Assembly (NCBI GenBank): GCA_036365455.1
Contig: JAWQUS010000023.1
Coordinates: 4,712,001 to 4,776,000 of the forward strand
Direction of reading: 5' to 3'
DNA length: 64,000 nt
From: Macrosoma leucophasiata
Taxonomy: Eukaryota > Arthropoda > Insecta > Lepidoptera > Hedylidae
In this document: in pieces, positions 29,944-41,189 of the stretch
Layout: each line of letters opens with the position of its first letter
Numbering within the stretch: the stretch's first letter is position 1
Notes under the pieces: generated by a model
Database searches by the model: none
Told to the model about the DNA's origin: nothing
The model's input: the letters and a program-made list of their open reading frames with translations, nothing else
Program-made: the position numbers and the translations under genes

Positions 29944-30499
29944 CTTCGAACCAGCCCTTAAACCAATAAATTATGTTTTGTTAAGTGTGTTTTTCCTATA
30001 ATATTACGTATTATTATGATATTAGTATATCCGAAGTTTATTTAGAAAAAAGAGTAAGTACCTAACTTATTGCTGTTGAAATATAACTAGGAACGCTTTT
30101 TAAATTATTTCAAATCTCCAGATTTTTTTTTTAATTTTATTTTTGCTTGTTCAAGGTTGTATAACGCATAAATTTGTTTTAAAATTACTGATTAATGTTA
30201 GCCCAGGAGTCGGCGCATGAGTACCGAAATCCAACTCAATTTTTTTAAATAAATTTGTTTAAAATTTTCTACTGATCATAAAATATGAATGCATGTATTA
30301 CGCATCCTCCGATTCTTACTACTATTCCTATTCCGGTTCATTGAATTGCTTCACTGTCTTGCTCTAACAAACGCGGCGCACATTGGTTAAAGCAAGACGG
30401 CGGAGTGATTCAATCGCGACAATAACAATTACGACTAATAACGTTAGCAGTATTATTTTTGTTACACATTCATTTATCACGAGTCAAAGATAAGATAAT

Positions 30500-30702
30500 C
30501 CTACTAATATTGTAAATGTGAAAGATTGTGAGTATGGATGGATGGACGGATGTTTGTAACTCATTCACAAAAAAATTACTGAACGGATTTGGACAAAATT
30601 TTACAGTAAAATAGGTTATTGGAATTGAATTATTGATATTGAATTGGAATAACATATAGGCTACAATTTGCAATGATAAAGTAGCGGGCAAAAACTAGTA
30701 TA
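30500..30702 (+). mobile_element. Helitron-like short element
   Basis: CTACTAATATTGTAAATGTG to GCGGGCAAAAACTAGTAT. CTAGT terminal; interior has the ATTACTGAACGGATTTGG class motif. Confidence 0.45.
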
Positions 30703-30854
30703 AAATAAAAAAAAATCCTTCCATAGGCGAGATTTAGGTCTCATAATATGGAAATCGACATTTTGTCTCCGACATCAACAAAGCTAGAGGAACATCGTCG
30801 GAGTAAATTCTTCTCTTTCAAAGTTATTGGGAACATCTGTTTAGATTTACATAA

Positions 30855-31375
30855 ATATTCTGCTTCAGTAAAACAGCCTAGATTCTGAACTAATTGGCAA
30901 ATCACTTAACGAGAATGAATTTGCGTTATCGTTGAGTTATTTCTTTTATTGATGATAAAGTTCAAGTTAGGAACTCGAGGGTGCTTGGTTTTTTCTTACA
31001 TCTACAAAGTTTAATGTTTCTACATTACGATGCTACTTCAAAGGCCTAAGCTTTTACACTTTTGTATTAGAAATTACGAGGTTCTATATAACCATCTGAC
31101 CGAAACATGAGAGTGATGAACACTACAATTTAGCGGCAAACAGATTAGGCCTACGCCCTCGGTTACTGGAGCCACCAAAAAGGATGCTGTAAGCTTATTC
31201 TCCATATTCCCGAAAACTCCTCGGCTTCAGGGGTGGCAACGCATCTTCATTTTGACTTTATTTTGTTATTCTGCTTCAGTGAACCAGCCAAGATTTGAAC
31301 AAATTGTCGCCAAATTCGTTCTTAAGTGATTATTGATGGTAAAGTTTCAGTTAGGAACTCGAGGGTGCTTGATTT
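30855..31375. repeat. Local direct duplication around a SINE-A remnant
   Basis: TTCTGCTTCAGTAAAACAGCC and GTTAGGAACTCGAGGGTGCTT occur in the same order near 30860-30990 and 31267-31363. The intervening sequence includes a degenerate reversed SINE-A (31030-31175). Confidence 0.65.
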
Positions 31376-31499
31376 TAGTTTCCGTCCGATCAAAAGGAAA
31401 ACGGCACTCTTATAATTCAGTCTGTCAGTCTGTCACAGCCAACTTCCTCTGAAGCTACTAGTCTGATTTAATTTGGTAGACATATGTAAATCACTTTCG

Positions 31500-32312
31500 A
31501 CTATTGGTAGAGTTCCAGTGACGAAGCTCGCGGCCGTAGCTACCACCGCATTACCTAATCTACAGCTACACATCGCTAAATGGTATTGTTCAGAACTATC
31601 GTGTTTCGATCAGGTGGTGATGTACGCCGCTGTAATTTCCATCACAGAGTTATAACACCTTAGACCTCAGAAGTGGTAATGCGTCTACATTGAAATCTCT
31701 GGTTCCCCGTGGACGTTGAAAGGCTACAGTATCACTCACCACCACTCACTTTCTTTCAAAAATACACCGACGTTTGTTCTCGACAAAAGAGGGGCTTTTA
31801 TGCTGATCTACTTTATCATCCTCCTTGCCATAAAGACATCTATGAAAGAAACGCATATAATATGTGTATATCTGTTTACAATACCCTTCCTGCATTCATG
31901 AAAAAACTTGAGGGTAATAAATTTAAATGAACCTTAAATAAATGGCTTCTTGACAATTGTATATATGACATAAACGAATATAAAATATGTTGTTATAATA
32001 ATTCTAATTAATTCAATATATTATGTAAGTTTTCAATTACCTTAATCTAAGTAAACAATATCTATAATTTTAATCTACCTAATTCAACTCTGTATGACCT
32101 CAATCAATTTAAATAATGTAATAACAATTATCTTGTAAAATCAATAATGTATAATACAAGCATTTGCACATCCGCTTGCGGATTGAATACATGTTCTGAC
32201 ATTAACATAGTATTAAGATCCTAAAAATGTAATTGTATTCTAGCAAATAAATGACTTATCTTATCTTACCATAAATTTAATGTAAACTGTACGTTTGTTT
32301 GCCACCTCATGA
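31500..32312 (+). mobile_element. SINE-A copy split by a LINE fragment
   Basis: The head to GTGGTAATGCGTCTACATTG precedes a LINE insertion, and the 3' remnant (AATGTAAACTGTACGTTTG, TTGCCACC) follows at 32275. Confidence 0.7.
31693..32275 (+). mobile_element. Jockey/CR1-group LINE 3' end
   Basis: The last coding residues are readable (YNTLPAFMKKLEGNKFK, then after an in-frame stop NKWLLDNCIYDINEY). This matches the end of the reverse transcriptase polyprotein in insect Jockey/Daphne-like LINEs. The 3' UTR ends AAATAAATGACTTATCTTATC, a TTATC-type tail. Confidence 0.7.
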
Positions 32313-32879
32313 CAAAGGTATACAAAAAATTGAACGATTACGTAAAAGTTTCTTCTCCTCTTTGTCAACTTTCAACTACAGAACAAATTGCATTTTGAGT
32401 TTAAAATCATTGTTAGCATCTGTCTAGATTTGCATAAAGCCACTTAGCTGCTAGACGCCTAGATGGAACCTGACTAATTGGTGAGACTCGTGGTTATGTC
32501 GAGTGATTTATTCTTGTTCTGTTGCACTATTAACTCTTAGGTACTACAATTTATTTTAAATAAAATTTAATTTTCAACTTGCTCTTCTCTTAGATTCTAT
32601 TCCAATCGATTTACGTTTATCGACCTACGTTTACCGAAGCAAAATGATTTTGTCTTTATAGTACCGCGCTCTATAATAAATATTATAGATCTTATTAGTT
32701 ATGCCGTATCACAGAGCACGTAAGCTTAATTATTAGCTCCCAACATTTATGAATATTACATTTTAAAAACTGTTTTTGCATATTGTCGCCAGAGCACGGC
32801 GCGGGCGGTGTGCGTACACTACTTAGTTTAAGTAGAACATAGTAACAGATTAACATGTTCGTTTTGTTTAGACTGTGGT
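32313..32879. other. Unassigned stretch
   Basis: No gene or repeat family found. Confidence 0.35.
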
Positions 32880-33245
32880 AGTAGGTACATACGTAACGTT
32901 TAGTGTATTACGATCAGTTCTCACGTTTTCAAGATGAATAATATTCATCATTGAAATTATTTAAGGAAACTGTACCTATTATAATTTTCTTAAATAATTT
33001 CAAAACAAACAAAAAAAAACTTTTCGATAATACTACTTACTAGAGCCAAATTGTTCTGCATAGTACCTAGTACACGTTATAGTACAATCCCATGTATGGG
33101 TAACGTTTGTACGTTACATTTAGTGAATGAGTTTTTTTTTCTCGCGTTTTCGAGATGATGATCAAGACACAAATATATTTTTTTTAATGTTGTTATATTT
33201 CGATAATACCTACTACAGCAGCCAAATCGTTCGGCAGCGGGAGGA
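32880..33245. repeat. Local tandem duplication, about 200-bp unit
   Basis: GTAACGTTTAGTG, CTCACGTTTTCAAGATGA, TTTCGATAATACTAC and AGCCAAATTGTTCTGCA in the first unit match CGTTACATTTAGTG, CTCGCGTTTTCGAGATGA, TTTCGATAATACCTAC and AGCCAAATCGTTCGGCA in the second. A 15-bp hairpin (32951-32965 and 32989-33003) lies in the first. Confidence 0.7.
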
Positions 33246-33543
33246 AAAATGGGAAAAAACCAATCAAAATTTCACCCTTAATACAAAGTGAAGTGTAGGT
33301 AATGATTTAACTCAAAGCGTGGATCGAACTCAAAACCTCGCGTCTGCAGTCCTTACCAGCCGATTGTCGAATGTTTTTAAGCAACCAAAATCTCAGTGAA
33401 TCTCAAATATTTGACCGGCCCTCCAACAAATCCGTTGTAATCGAGAATCACTTGTACCCAATCATTAAAACGGATTCGAGACACCCGAACTCAGGATCAC
33501 TCGAGCGAATCGCTTTCTGATTTAATTCAATTGATCAATCGGT

Positions 33544-34596
33544 GTGTCGGCTTCAATGAATTCGAAATTGTTTTCGGGATGCTCTTCCTGTAAGCGATTG
33601 GTCAAATATAATATATATAATATATTCTTCATAATATATATAATCATATCGGTCGGAGACCAGGATACGGCGAGCCAGCCATCAGCGGCCGCGCACCCGT
33701 CTACCTCTTCATACATACAAAACTCTTTTTACCTAAAACCAGTAGATATTAGAGAAGTAATCCGTATCATAAAAAGCCTAAAAAACAAAATGAGTTTTGG
33801 ATTTGATGGAATACCACTAATGCTTATAAAAAAATGCGCGCAAGAACTAGCAGAGCCGCTTAGCTTTCTGATGATAAACCAATCCTTTAATGAAGGTATC
33901 TAGGTACCAGATAAGTTAAAAATATCTATAGTAAAACCTATATTCAAGTCTGGAGATTCTACAAAAACAGAAAACTACCGGCTCATAGCTCTATTACCAG
34001 TCTTTTCAAAAATATTTGAATCTGCTATGACCAACCGCTTGACCTCGTTCTGTGAAAAATTCAAAATATTAGATGACAATCAAAATGGATTCCGGCGAAA
34101 CCGATCTACAACGATAGCTGTTTTTAAATACACTGAAAAATTTTTAGATATTATTAATAAGAAAGACTATGCGGTGGGGATTTTGTTAGATATGAGTAAA
34201 GCTTATGATCGCGTAGTACCAAATATTCTACTCCAAAAACTCTACAGCAAGGGTATTAGAGGGGTCACCCACGACTGGATTAGTTCTTATTTTAAAAACC
34301 GTTTAGAATCTGTAGAAATTCAGCATAAGTGCCTGGATACAAATACAATAGTTAATGTCAGATCAGAAAGTAAAATACTGTCAAAGTCCATCCCCCAGGG
34401 ACATGTGATAGGGTGTTTTCTCTTTCTTATGTATAAAAATAACTTGCCCACAATTTTAAAAGACACATCCACACTATTTGCTGATGATATGTCGGTAATA
34501 CTATCCATAAAAAATGCATCTGAAATAAACAATAAGCTGCAAAGTGTTACAAATGAGATAAAACTTAAAAAACTCTCAAAACTTCCAAAACTCTGA
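33544..34596 (+). pseudogene. LINE reverse transcriptase fragment
   Basis: Homology to RT begins near 33720 (SFYLKPVDIREVIRIIKS); the part before it is not recognisable RT. After the internal TAG the frame continues from VPDKLKISIVKPIFKSGD to the FADD catalytic motif and beyond. Catalytic aspartates of motifs A and C are retained. Confidence 0.8.
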
Positions 34597-34707
34597 AAAA
34601 AAAAACCATTAAATATTCAATTCTCTATAAGCTAGAATGCGTAAATAATTTCTCATTGCTAGGTATTAATTTAGACAGGAACTTGAATTCGAAGTGTCAT
34701 ATTGAAT

Positions 34708-35215
34708 TGTTTTTATATTATTTCGCATTAACACATGCTTGTGAAATATATTTTTATTTTTAAAGAAATGAAAGAAAAATTTGACTTCAGGCGAGGCTCG
34801 AACTCGCGACCTACTGGGAATCTAGTCCAGCCGCTCTTCCAATTGAGCTACTGAAGCCCTGCCCGATTTTGTCGAATTTTTCCTTCACATCTATTGCATT
34901 GGTTTATGGTACCAGTAGCGCCATCTATTACCAACTATGCTAGTTAGGCAACCGATATAATAGACTTTTCAGTTTATTGAATAATGCGAAATAATATAAA
35001 AACAATTATTAAGGGTAAAAGCGACTTCTTTACGATATTCAATAAACTGAAAAGTCTATTATATCGGTTGCCTAACTAGCATAGTTGGTAATAGATGGCG
35101 CTACTGGTACCATAAACCAATGCAATAGATGTGAAGGAAAAATTCGACAAAATCGGGCAGGGCTTCAGTAGCTCAATTGGAAGAGCGGCTGGACTAGATT
35201 CCCAGTAGGTCGCGA
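34708..35215. mobile_element. Foldback tRNA-like element, copy C, nested in LINE
   Basis: It is flanked by the exact 12-bp duplication GTCATATTGAAT (34696-34707 and 35216-35227). The LINE protein reads CHIE before and HIEYILNKLSRFTYALYEL after, so dropping one duplicate gives continuous homology. Both arms and the loop are present. The right arm is cut inside the tRNA-like T-stem (at TCGCGA), unlike other copies, which end AAATAAAA. Confidence 0.87.
34782..34858 (-). tRNA. tRNA-like sequence, left arm of copy C
   Basis: All arms as in copy B, with an intact T-stem GCGAG/CTCGC. The right-arm partner (35161-35215, plus) lacks its T-arm and acceptor 3' strand. Confidence 0.5.
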
Positions 35216-35241
35216 GTCATATTGAATACATATTAAATAAG

Positions 35242-35640
35242 TTGTCAAGATTTACATATGCTCTTTACGAATTAAAAAGATCCACAAATACAAATACAGC
35301 CAAACTAGCGTACCACGCATATGCGCATGCATGGCTTCGTTATGGAATACCACTGTGGGGAAATAGCACTGATGTACATAAACTGTTAGTCGCCCAAAAA
35401 AGATGTATCAGAATCCTAGCCAATATAAACAAATTAGACAGTTGCAGGCCATATTTCACCCGATATAAAATCCTAACTGTAATTTCATTATATATTTTAG
35501 AATCGTGCAAACTAGTGAAGACAAATATGGAATTGTATAATAAAACTGATAATATTAATTCGCGTATTCATCTAAGACAAAGGAATAAATTGGTCCTGCC
35601 CAAGGCCACTTTGTCTTTGGTTGGATCGGGTCCGTATTGT
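35242..35640 (+). pseudogene. LINE RT thumb/C-terminal fragment
   Basis: Same LINE as above, continuing after copy C: KLSRFTYALYELKRS, AKLAYHAYAHAWLRYGIPLW, NKLDSCRPYFTRYKILTVIS. Ends at PYC where mariner 2 is inserted. The residues after that point in the simple ORF belong to the mariner end. Confidence 0.8.
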
Positions 35641-35641
35641 A

Positions 35642-36918
35642 TAAGGTTGGGGAAAAAGTTTCTTCGCATTTTTTAAGATAATTCAAAACATTTTTTAATA
35701 TAGTTTATTTAAATTTAACTAAAGTATGTATGTACCATTTCGTTCGATAACCTTTTGCCATCTTGTAGGTAGGGACATGATTCCATTGCTATAAAAATTT
35801 TGGGACTTCTCATCATAATACCGCGACAAGTGGATTTGGTAGTCCTCTCGTGATGTTAACCTAACATTGCATAAAGAATTCTGAAGAGACCGAAACAGGT
35901 GGCAATCTGGAGGTGCAAGGTCAGGACTATACGGCGGATGCATTAACACCTCCCCAGCCAAACTCTCTTAATTTTTGCTGAATGGCTATAGATGTGTGAG
36001 GTCTAGCGTTATCATGATGAAACACCACACCCCTTCGGTTGATCAATTCCGGCCGCTTTCTCTCAACTTCTTGCTTTAATCTCATCAGTTGTTCGCAGTA
36101 GAGTTCAGAATCGATAGTCCTGCCTGGTGGTAATAGCTCATAATGAATAATGCCCTTCCAATCTCACCACACACACAACATCACCTTATTGCGAGTTAAC
36201 CCGGGTTTCGCCACAGTCTGTGAAGCCTGACCGGCCTTTGACCACGACCTTTTTCGCACGTTCTTGTCGTACGTGATCCACTTTTCATCACCAGCTTCTT
36301 CAAAAATGATTCGGTTTCATAACGTCGTAATAAAGAATCACAAATGAGTACACATTAGGTTTCTTTCAGTGAGCTCGTGAGGTACCCAAATATCGAGCTT
36401 TTTTTTGTACCCAGCTTTTTTCAAATGCGCCAAAACTGTTTTATGATCAATTCTCAGTTCTTCAGCTACGTCGTAACTACTGATATGTCGATCTTGCTCC
36501 ACTTTTTCAAAAATGGCATCCATTTTATCCGTAATAGGGCGACCAGAGCGAGGTGCATCTTTGACATCAAAATTTCCGGATTGAAAACGCTTAAACCAAA
36601 TTTGTGCTACTCTCACAGACACTGCACTAGGTCCATAAACATCGCAAATTTTTTTCGCGGCTTGCGTTGCATTTTTACCTTTTTTGTAGTAAAATTTTAA
36701 AATGTATCGAATTCATTCTTCATTAGATTCACTCATCTTGACAGTACGAAAAACAAATGAAAATCACACATTTGCCTAATTTGAATTTGGAATTATGTTC
36801 TTTAAATTTTTAACTTTCAATGATACCAAAACCAACCAGATACAAATACTACAGCCAAAGAGATTTTATTACAAGTTCATACATACTATAATGCGAAAAG
36901 ACTTTTTCCCCAACCTAT
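35642..36918 (-). mobile_element. mariner (D34D) element, copy 2, nested in LINE
   Basis: About 1277 bp with ends AAGGTTGGGGAAAAAGTTTC and the complement of AATAGGTTGGGGAAAAAGTC, flanked by TA. LINE coding lies on both sides, so insertion age is bounded by the LINE. Same family as copies 1 and 3. Confidence 0.92.
35719..36733 (-). pseudogene. mariner transposase, broken (copy 2)
   Basis: A TGA codon is inserted after MSESNEE. The HTH region (to AGYKKKLDIWVPHELTERNL) is intact, including the KDAPRSGRPITDKMD stretch lost from copy 1. Later frameshifts (near 36300 and 35965) split the catalytic half; HDNAR and YSPDLAPPDCHLF are both still readable, with DC instead of DF after the third aspartate region. 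Confidence 0.88.
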
Positions 36919-37209
36919 TATGTCCATAAATTTGTATAACGTTACCCAACCACATTCAACTAATAGAAAATTATAAAAAAATTATAACGACATTAAGTAT
37001 TATTAATTGACAAATGCTATTATAAAATTAGTGAATATTATGTAAATGTAAAATAATTTAATTAATCTATTTCATAATTAATAAGTAATGACATGTATTA
37101 CATATTATTATTACTTAAGGACATAAACATTTGTTATACCCTTGCAGGGTTCATGTGTTGGTCATAATGCCATGTAACATGTTTATGCAAATAAAATTGA
37201 AATTGAAAA

Positions 37210-37837
37210 TAAATCTTTTGGTCTGGTGAAATTTGTAGTGCTGTTTATTTTAAATTGCCCAGCTTTTGGCTGATATGATGATGATGGTGAAATATGTCGT
37301 TATGTGTTAATAGATTTTTATTACGTACACCCAGTGAAATAAAACTTTTTTTAATGATTTATCTCACGTATGATATATATAGTTTAAAATATATTTTTAA
37401 AATCAATCCGATATTACGGCCGGTTTTCAGCTTCCATGGTCCCGGGTTGTTTTCGCAGCTTTCTCCCTCCGTTAACTCCGGAAACTCTCTGTAGAGTCAG
37501 AATAAGTGTAAATATTACATTGCGCCACAAGGAAGAAGGGTAGCCTATGACACCCTCAACTTCGACTCGTGAGACAATTTTACACGTGAGTAATTACTGT
37601 CGTATCACTTTTAATAATCACAATTTTTTTCTTCTACCAGGCTGAAAGTTTGCAAAATTTAGACAAAAAATTGGTAGTAAAACGTTCTATAGATATGTTG
37701 AGTCGGAAATATCGGAATGTAATAATATTATGTAAACACGCAAGGGGCGAGAACGGGGCTGAGGTGGGGTCAGCTTTGGTCAAGATATCAAGCAGGGTGC
37801 GAGGTATCCCCCGTATCTTAATCTGATTCGAAAATTT
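37210..37837. other. Unassigned stretch
   Basis: No gene seen. The 37420-37560 part is locally GC-richer with no clear frame. Confidence 0.35.
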
Positions 37838-38285
37838 TACTGGTGGCTCCAGTGGCGCAGCTCGCGGGCGTAGACACCACCTCATTACCTAATATACTTG
37901 CCGCTAAATGGTAGTGTTCAGCACTATCGTGTTTCGGTCAGGTGGTAATGTACGGCCCTGTAATTTCCGGCACAGGGGCATAACACCTTAGGTCTCAGGA
38001 GTGGTTACGCATCTGCATTTTGACCTCGGTCTCTGTGTGGGCGTCTATAGGGTGCAGTCATCACTTAACATAAATAAAAATAAAATACGCTTACACTCAC
38101 AGCCCCACAGTAGAGGTATAAACCTGTGTCGTGGGTGCCGTTATATACAAACAACACATACACAAACACCCAGACCCGAAACAAATATCTGTAGGCCATA
38201 CAAACATGGGACCGCTGGACTAACCGGGTCGTCAAACATCAATGTGAAATGCATGCTTGTTTGCCACTTCCATGACATAAAAAAA
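37838..38285 (+). mobile_element. SINE-A split by SINE-B
   Basis: Full SINE-A from CTGGTGGCTCCAGTGGCG to CCATGACATAAAAAAAAAC. SINE-B is inserted with AACAT repeated on both sides (38067-38071 and 38235-38239). Confidence 0.85.
38072..38234 (-). mobile_element. SINE-B nested in SINE-A
   Basis: Tail (AAATACGCTTACACTCACAGC) at left, head (GGTTAGTCCAGCGGTCCCATG on minus) at right. The B-box region is deleted. Confidence 0.75.
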
Positions 38286-38705
38286 AACAAAAATCCCCTC
38301 ATTTATTTTTGGTCATCAAACTGTGTAATGACGTATCTAAATATATTTGAGAACAGATATACCTACTTCAAAATAACAGAACGAACGAAATCCCAACAAT
38401 CACATTCAGAATGATAATCATATGTGAACATGTAATCCTCGGTATGCAACGATCTGATACATTTTGCGCAACCACTCTGACTGCTATAATCGGCGGATAA
38501 CTGTGAACACTCCATTAGTCATGCGTTTTCTCAGAATACTCTAGACAGCTCAAATTTAGCTACATTATACATTTTAGCTGAATCGTATGAAGACAGAACA
38601 CTATTATGTCTATTTTTACAACTCGTTGAATTGAGAGAATAATTTACAAGTAATTTTGTCCCTAAAAGGGAGCCACTGTTGGGGATAAAATTAGATCGAT
38701 TGATT
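38286..38705. other. Unassigned stretch
   Basis: No gene or repeat identified. Confidence 0.35.
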
Positions 38706-38716
38706 AAAATGTATTT

Positions 38717-39100
38717 CTTTGTTTTTTATATTATTTCGCATTAACACATGCTTGTGAAAATATATTTTATTTTTAAAGAAAAATGGAAAGAAAAATTTGA
38801 CTTCAGGCGAGACTCGAACTCGCGACCTACTGGGAATCTAGTCCAGCAGCTCTTCCAATTGAGCTACTGAAGCCCTACCCGATTTGTCAAATCTATCCTT
38901 CACATCTATTGCATTGCTTTATGGTAGCAGCAGCGCCATCTATTACCAACTATGCTAGTTAGGCAACCGATATAATAGACTTTTCAGTTTATTGAATATC
39001 GTAAAGAAGTCGCTTTTACCCTTAATAATTGTTGTTGTGTCGCGAGTTCGAGTCTCGCCTGAAGTAAATTTTTTCTTTCCTTTTTTCTTTAAAAATAAAA
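38717..39100. mobile_element. Foldback tRNA-like element, copy E (right arm deleted)
   Basis: The left arm and loop are present to CCCTTAATAATTGTTG, then a jump to the T-arm half of the right-arm tRNA (CGCGAGTTCGAGTCTCGCC) and the usual TTTAAAAATAAAA end. Flanking 12-mers TGTATTTCTTTG and TGTATTTATTTA match at 10 of 12. Confidence 0.75.
38798..38874 (-). tRNA. tRNA-like sequence, left arm of copy E
   Basis: As in other copies but with AGCTGC for AGCGGC after the D-stem. Outward T-rich flank present. Confidence 0.45.
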
Positions 39101-39432
39101 TGTATTTATTTACCTACGTTTCATATCCCTGTTTGAATCAGTAACTAGAGAGCCGCCCTGGCGTCGCGCGGTTGCAATGTTATGTTAATGTTCTACCCTT
39201 TCATTTTCATCTTAGCGTGATGTTATATAGCCTTAAGCCCTACTCGATAAATGGGATATCTAGCACTGAAATATTTTTTCTAATCGGACCACTAGTTCCT
39301 GAGATAAGCGCGTTCAAGCAAACAAACAAACTCTTCAGCTTTATAATAATATTAATAAGTATAGATTAGGTAATATAAAATTAATCGGCCCTTTATTATC
39401 GAAGCAACTTGACTGTGACAGACGAATGGACC

Positions 39433-39465
39433 GACACTAGAATGCACTGTAGGCATTCTAGTGTC
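39433..39465. repeat. 13-bp hairpin
   Basis: GACACTAGAATGC and GCATTCTAGTGTC with a 7-nt loop. Confidence 0.7.
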
Positions 39466-39548
39466 TGTAATACGATTTTTGTGGTACGACGGAACCCTAA
39501 GAAAGTGAAAATAAAATATTTGTTAATCATGCAGTCTGTGTTTTATCG

Positions 39549-39752
39549 TCACAATTTCTCGACCGACAAAAAGCTAATTTCATAGTAACCGTGCGTATTT
39601 GTCGTTCCATTTCTTATAATGTCTTTGACAGCTTGTATAAAAAGCTCATTTTGTGAAAGACCTTGTAACCTCTTTTTGAGAAACGCTGGATTGTCTAGCT
39701 CCCCGCGGTTACTCGTTCCGCATTTGGAGACGTGAAAAAAGAAACAAACCAA
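39549..39752 (-). other. Uncharacterised open frame
   Basis: It contains GELDNPAFLKKRLQGLSQNE and ends YYEISFLSVEKL. Composition is protein-like and the DNA is non-repetitive, but no family or splice context is recognised. It could be a terminal exon or a chance frame. Confidence 0.18.
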
Positions 39753-40096
39753 AAAAGGAATCTTTTTTATTTCAAAGCTCTGTTATCTATTGCCTTTCTC
39801 AGTCTTAGTAGGTTTTCTTTGAACCAGATCCAGACATGAAAGGAGCGTTCAAACGGAAAGTACTAAAAAGAAATGGGTCAAGTAGTCCTCATTTTTTCTT
39901 TGTTTCACTTTTTTAATGCGTATTCAGGTCCTATTTAAATCTGGTAGAAAGGAAAAGGGACCTTGAACTTTGCTTAGATTAAATATAAAATCTGTAATCA
40001 AAGAAAATTTCAAATACCAGTGTTCTGAGTTAAAATTTTTCGTGTCCCCAACAAATAATTACCCTTGCACCGATTCATGGTAGGTTTACAATATTT
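39753..40096. other. Unassigned stretch
   Basis: Nothing recognised. Confidence 0.35.
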
Positions 40097-40397
40097 TTTT
40101 TATTTAAAGAAAGTGCCAAACAAGCCTGCAGTTCACATTGATGTTAAGTGATGACTGCAGCATCCTATAGACCCACCCACACAAAGACCAGAGTTCCACC
40201 ACCACTTCTGAGGCCTATGGTGTTATGCCTCTGTGCCGGAAATGGAACGAAATGGAATGAAACGGCCCTATAGGCCGTACATTACCACCTGACCGGAACA
40301 CGATAGCGCTGGATACTGCCATTTAGCGGCAAGTATATAGGTAAAGCGGTGGTGCCTACACCCGCGAGCTCCTTCACTGGAGCTCTACCACCAGTAA
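40097..40397 (-). mobile_element. Full-length SINE-A
   Basis: From TTTTTTTTATTTAAAGAAAG to CACTGGAGCTCTACCACCAG, with a short GGAACGAAATGGAATGAAAC expansion. Confidence 0.83.
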
Positions 40398-40404
40398 AAT
40401 TAAT

Positions 40405-40932
40405 GTCCTCCAGACCGAATTTCGGTCACAGCGGCCAGTCTCAAGGGAGATTAGTCAACTGCGCTGGAAATATTATGGTGCACGCGCAAATACAGGTGCA
40501 CTCTGTATTCTCTCTCTCTCTCTCATAGCTCGATGGGACGGCAATCCGACACGACCGGCTACTACTAATAATCATCATCCCTCCCTCCGCATGTGAAGCG
40601 TAACAGAAGAAGGGGATGGTTCGGGGGTCGAGGTGCAACCCGCCTTCACCGGGCCTATCTGCTCCTGAAGCGTCGGGGGCGTGGTCGAATTGGGGAGATG
40701 GTGGCACGCAGGGAAATTTTTTTTTTTTTACTCGACCGGAGAGATACCGGATTCAGGACCAACGGCTGTAGGTACCTACTGTCCGAGGCACGCATACCAG
40801 ACTCCGCATACCAGACTATAGGAATTTCCTCACAGAAAAAATCCTAATAACAGATATTCCCGATCTGAAGCCCGAACCCGGAACCTCAGGCTTAATCACC
40901 GCAATTGCGACCACTGGGCCAACGAAGCTGTC
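40405..40932 (-). mobile_element. SINE-D copy with 174-bp insertion
   Basis: The tRNA-like head is at the right end (complement of CCACTGGGCCAACGAAGC). The body includes TAGCTCGATGGGACGGCAATC and the CCGAATTTCGG end. A CT-repeat (40508-40524) is internal. Interrupted at 40559-40732. Confidence 0.75.
40559..40732. mobile_element. 174-bp insertion in SINE-D
   Basis: CGACCGG flanks it (40552-40558 and 40733-40739). The other SINE-D copy lacks it. On the minus strand it starts after an A-run and ends GGGATGATGATTATTAGTAG, a GAT-type LINE 3' end. Confidence 0.65.
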
Positions 40933-41189
40933 AAATAATAAAATTAAAACAGGTATATCAAGAATGAGAAATGATGAAATCATTGTTTGTTGAAAACCAT
41001 CTTCATAAAATTTTAATCATGAAGGTTTCTGTATCATCTGATAAAACATTCAATGTTTTCTTTGCATTATTAAATAAAATAGGCATAAAAGCCCTCAGGA
41101 ATCGGTTGGGGATTGCGATGGATGTTAATATTTATTACCGGTATGTGCGAAACAAGGATTTGTTTGTTGGGTAGGTTTGTATGTAGGTA

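Larger units (their letters stand above)
33690..37209 (+). mobile_element. Jockey/CR1-group LINE with two nested elements
   Basis: A reverse transcriptase and C-terminal coding remnant, Daphne/Jockey-like. Visible motifs: KSLKNKMSFGFDGIPLMLIK, GFRRNRSTTIAVFKYTEK, motif A LLDMSKAYDRV, motif B SIPQGHVIGC, motif C LFADDMS, and the thumb GIPLWGNSTDVHKLLVAQKR. Coding is broken by a stop at 33901-33903 and a shift near 34596. It is split by foldback copy C at 34708-35215 and mariner 2 at 35642-36918. The frame resumes as MSINLYN after the mariner. The 3' UTR ends near AAATAAAATTGAAATTGAAA. Endonuclease and ORF1 are absent. It is dead. Confidence 0.85.

Noticed and set aside
4515..38874. Functional host tRNA genes
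   Set aside because: All are embedded in mobile elements at identical positions, with an imperfect anticodon stem and T at position 37. They are treated as element-borne tRNA-like sequences.
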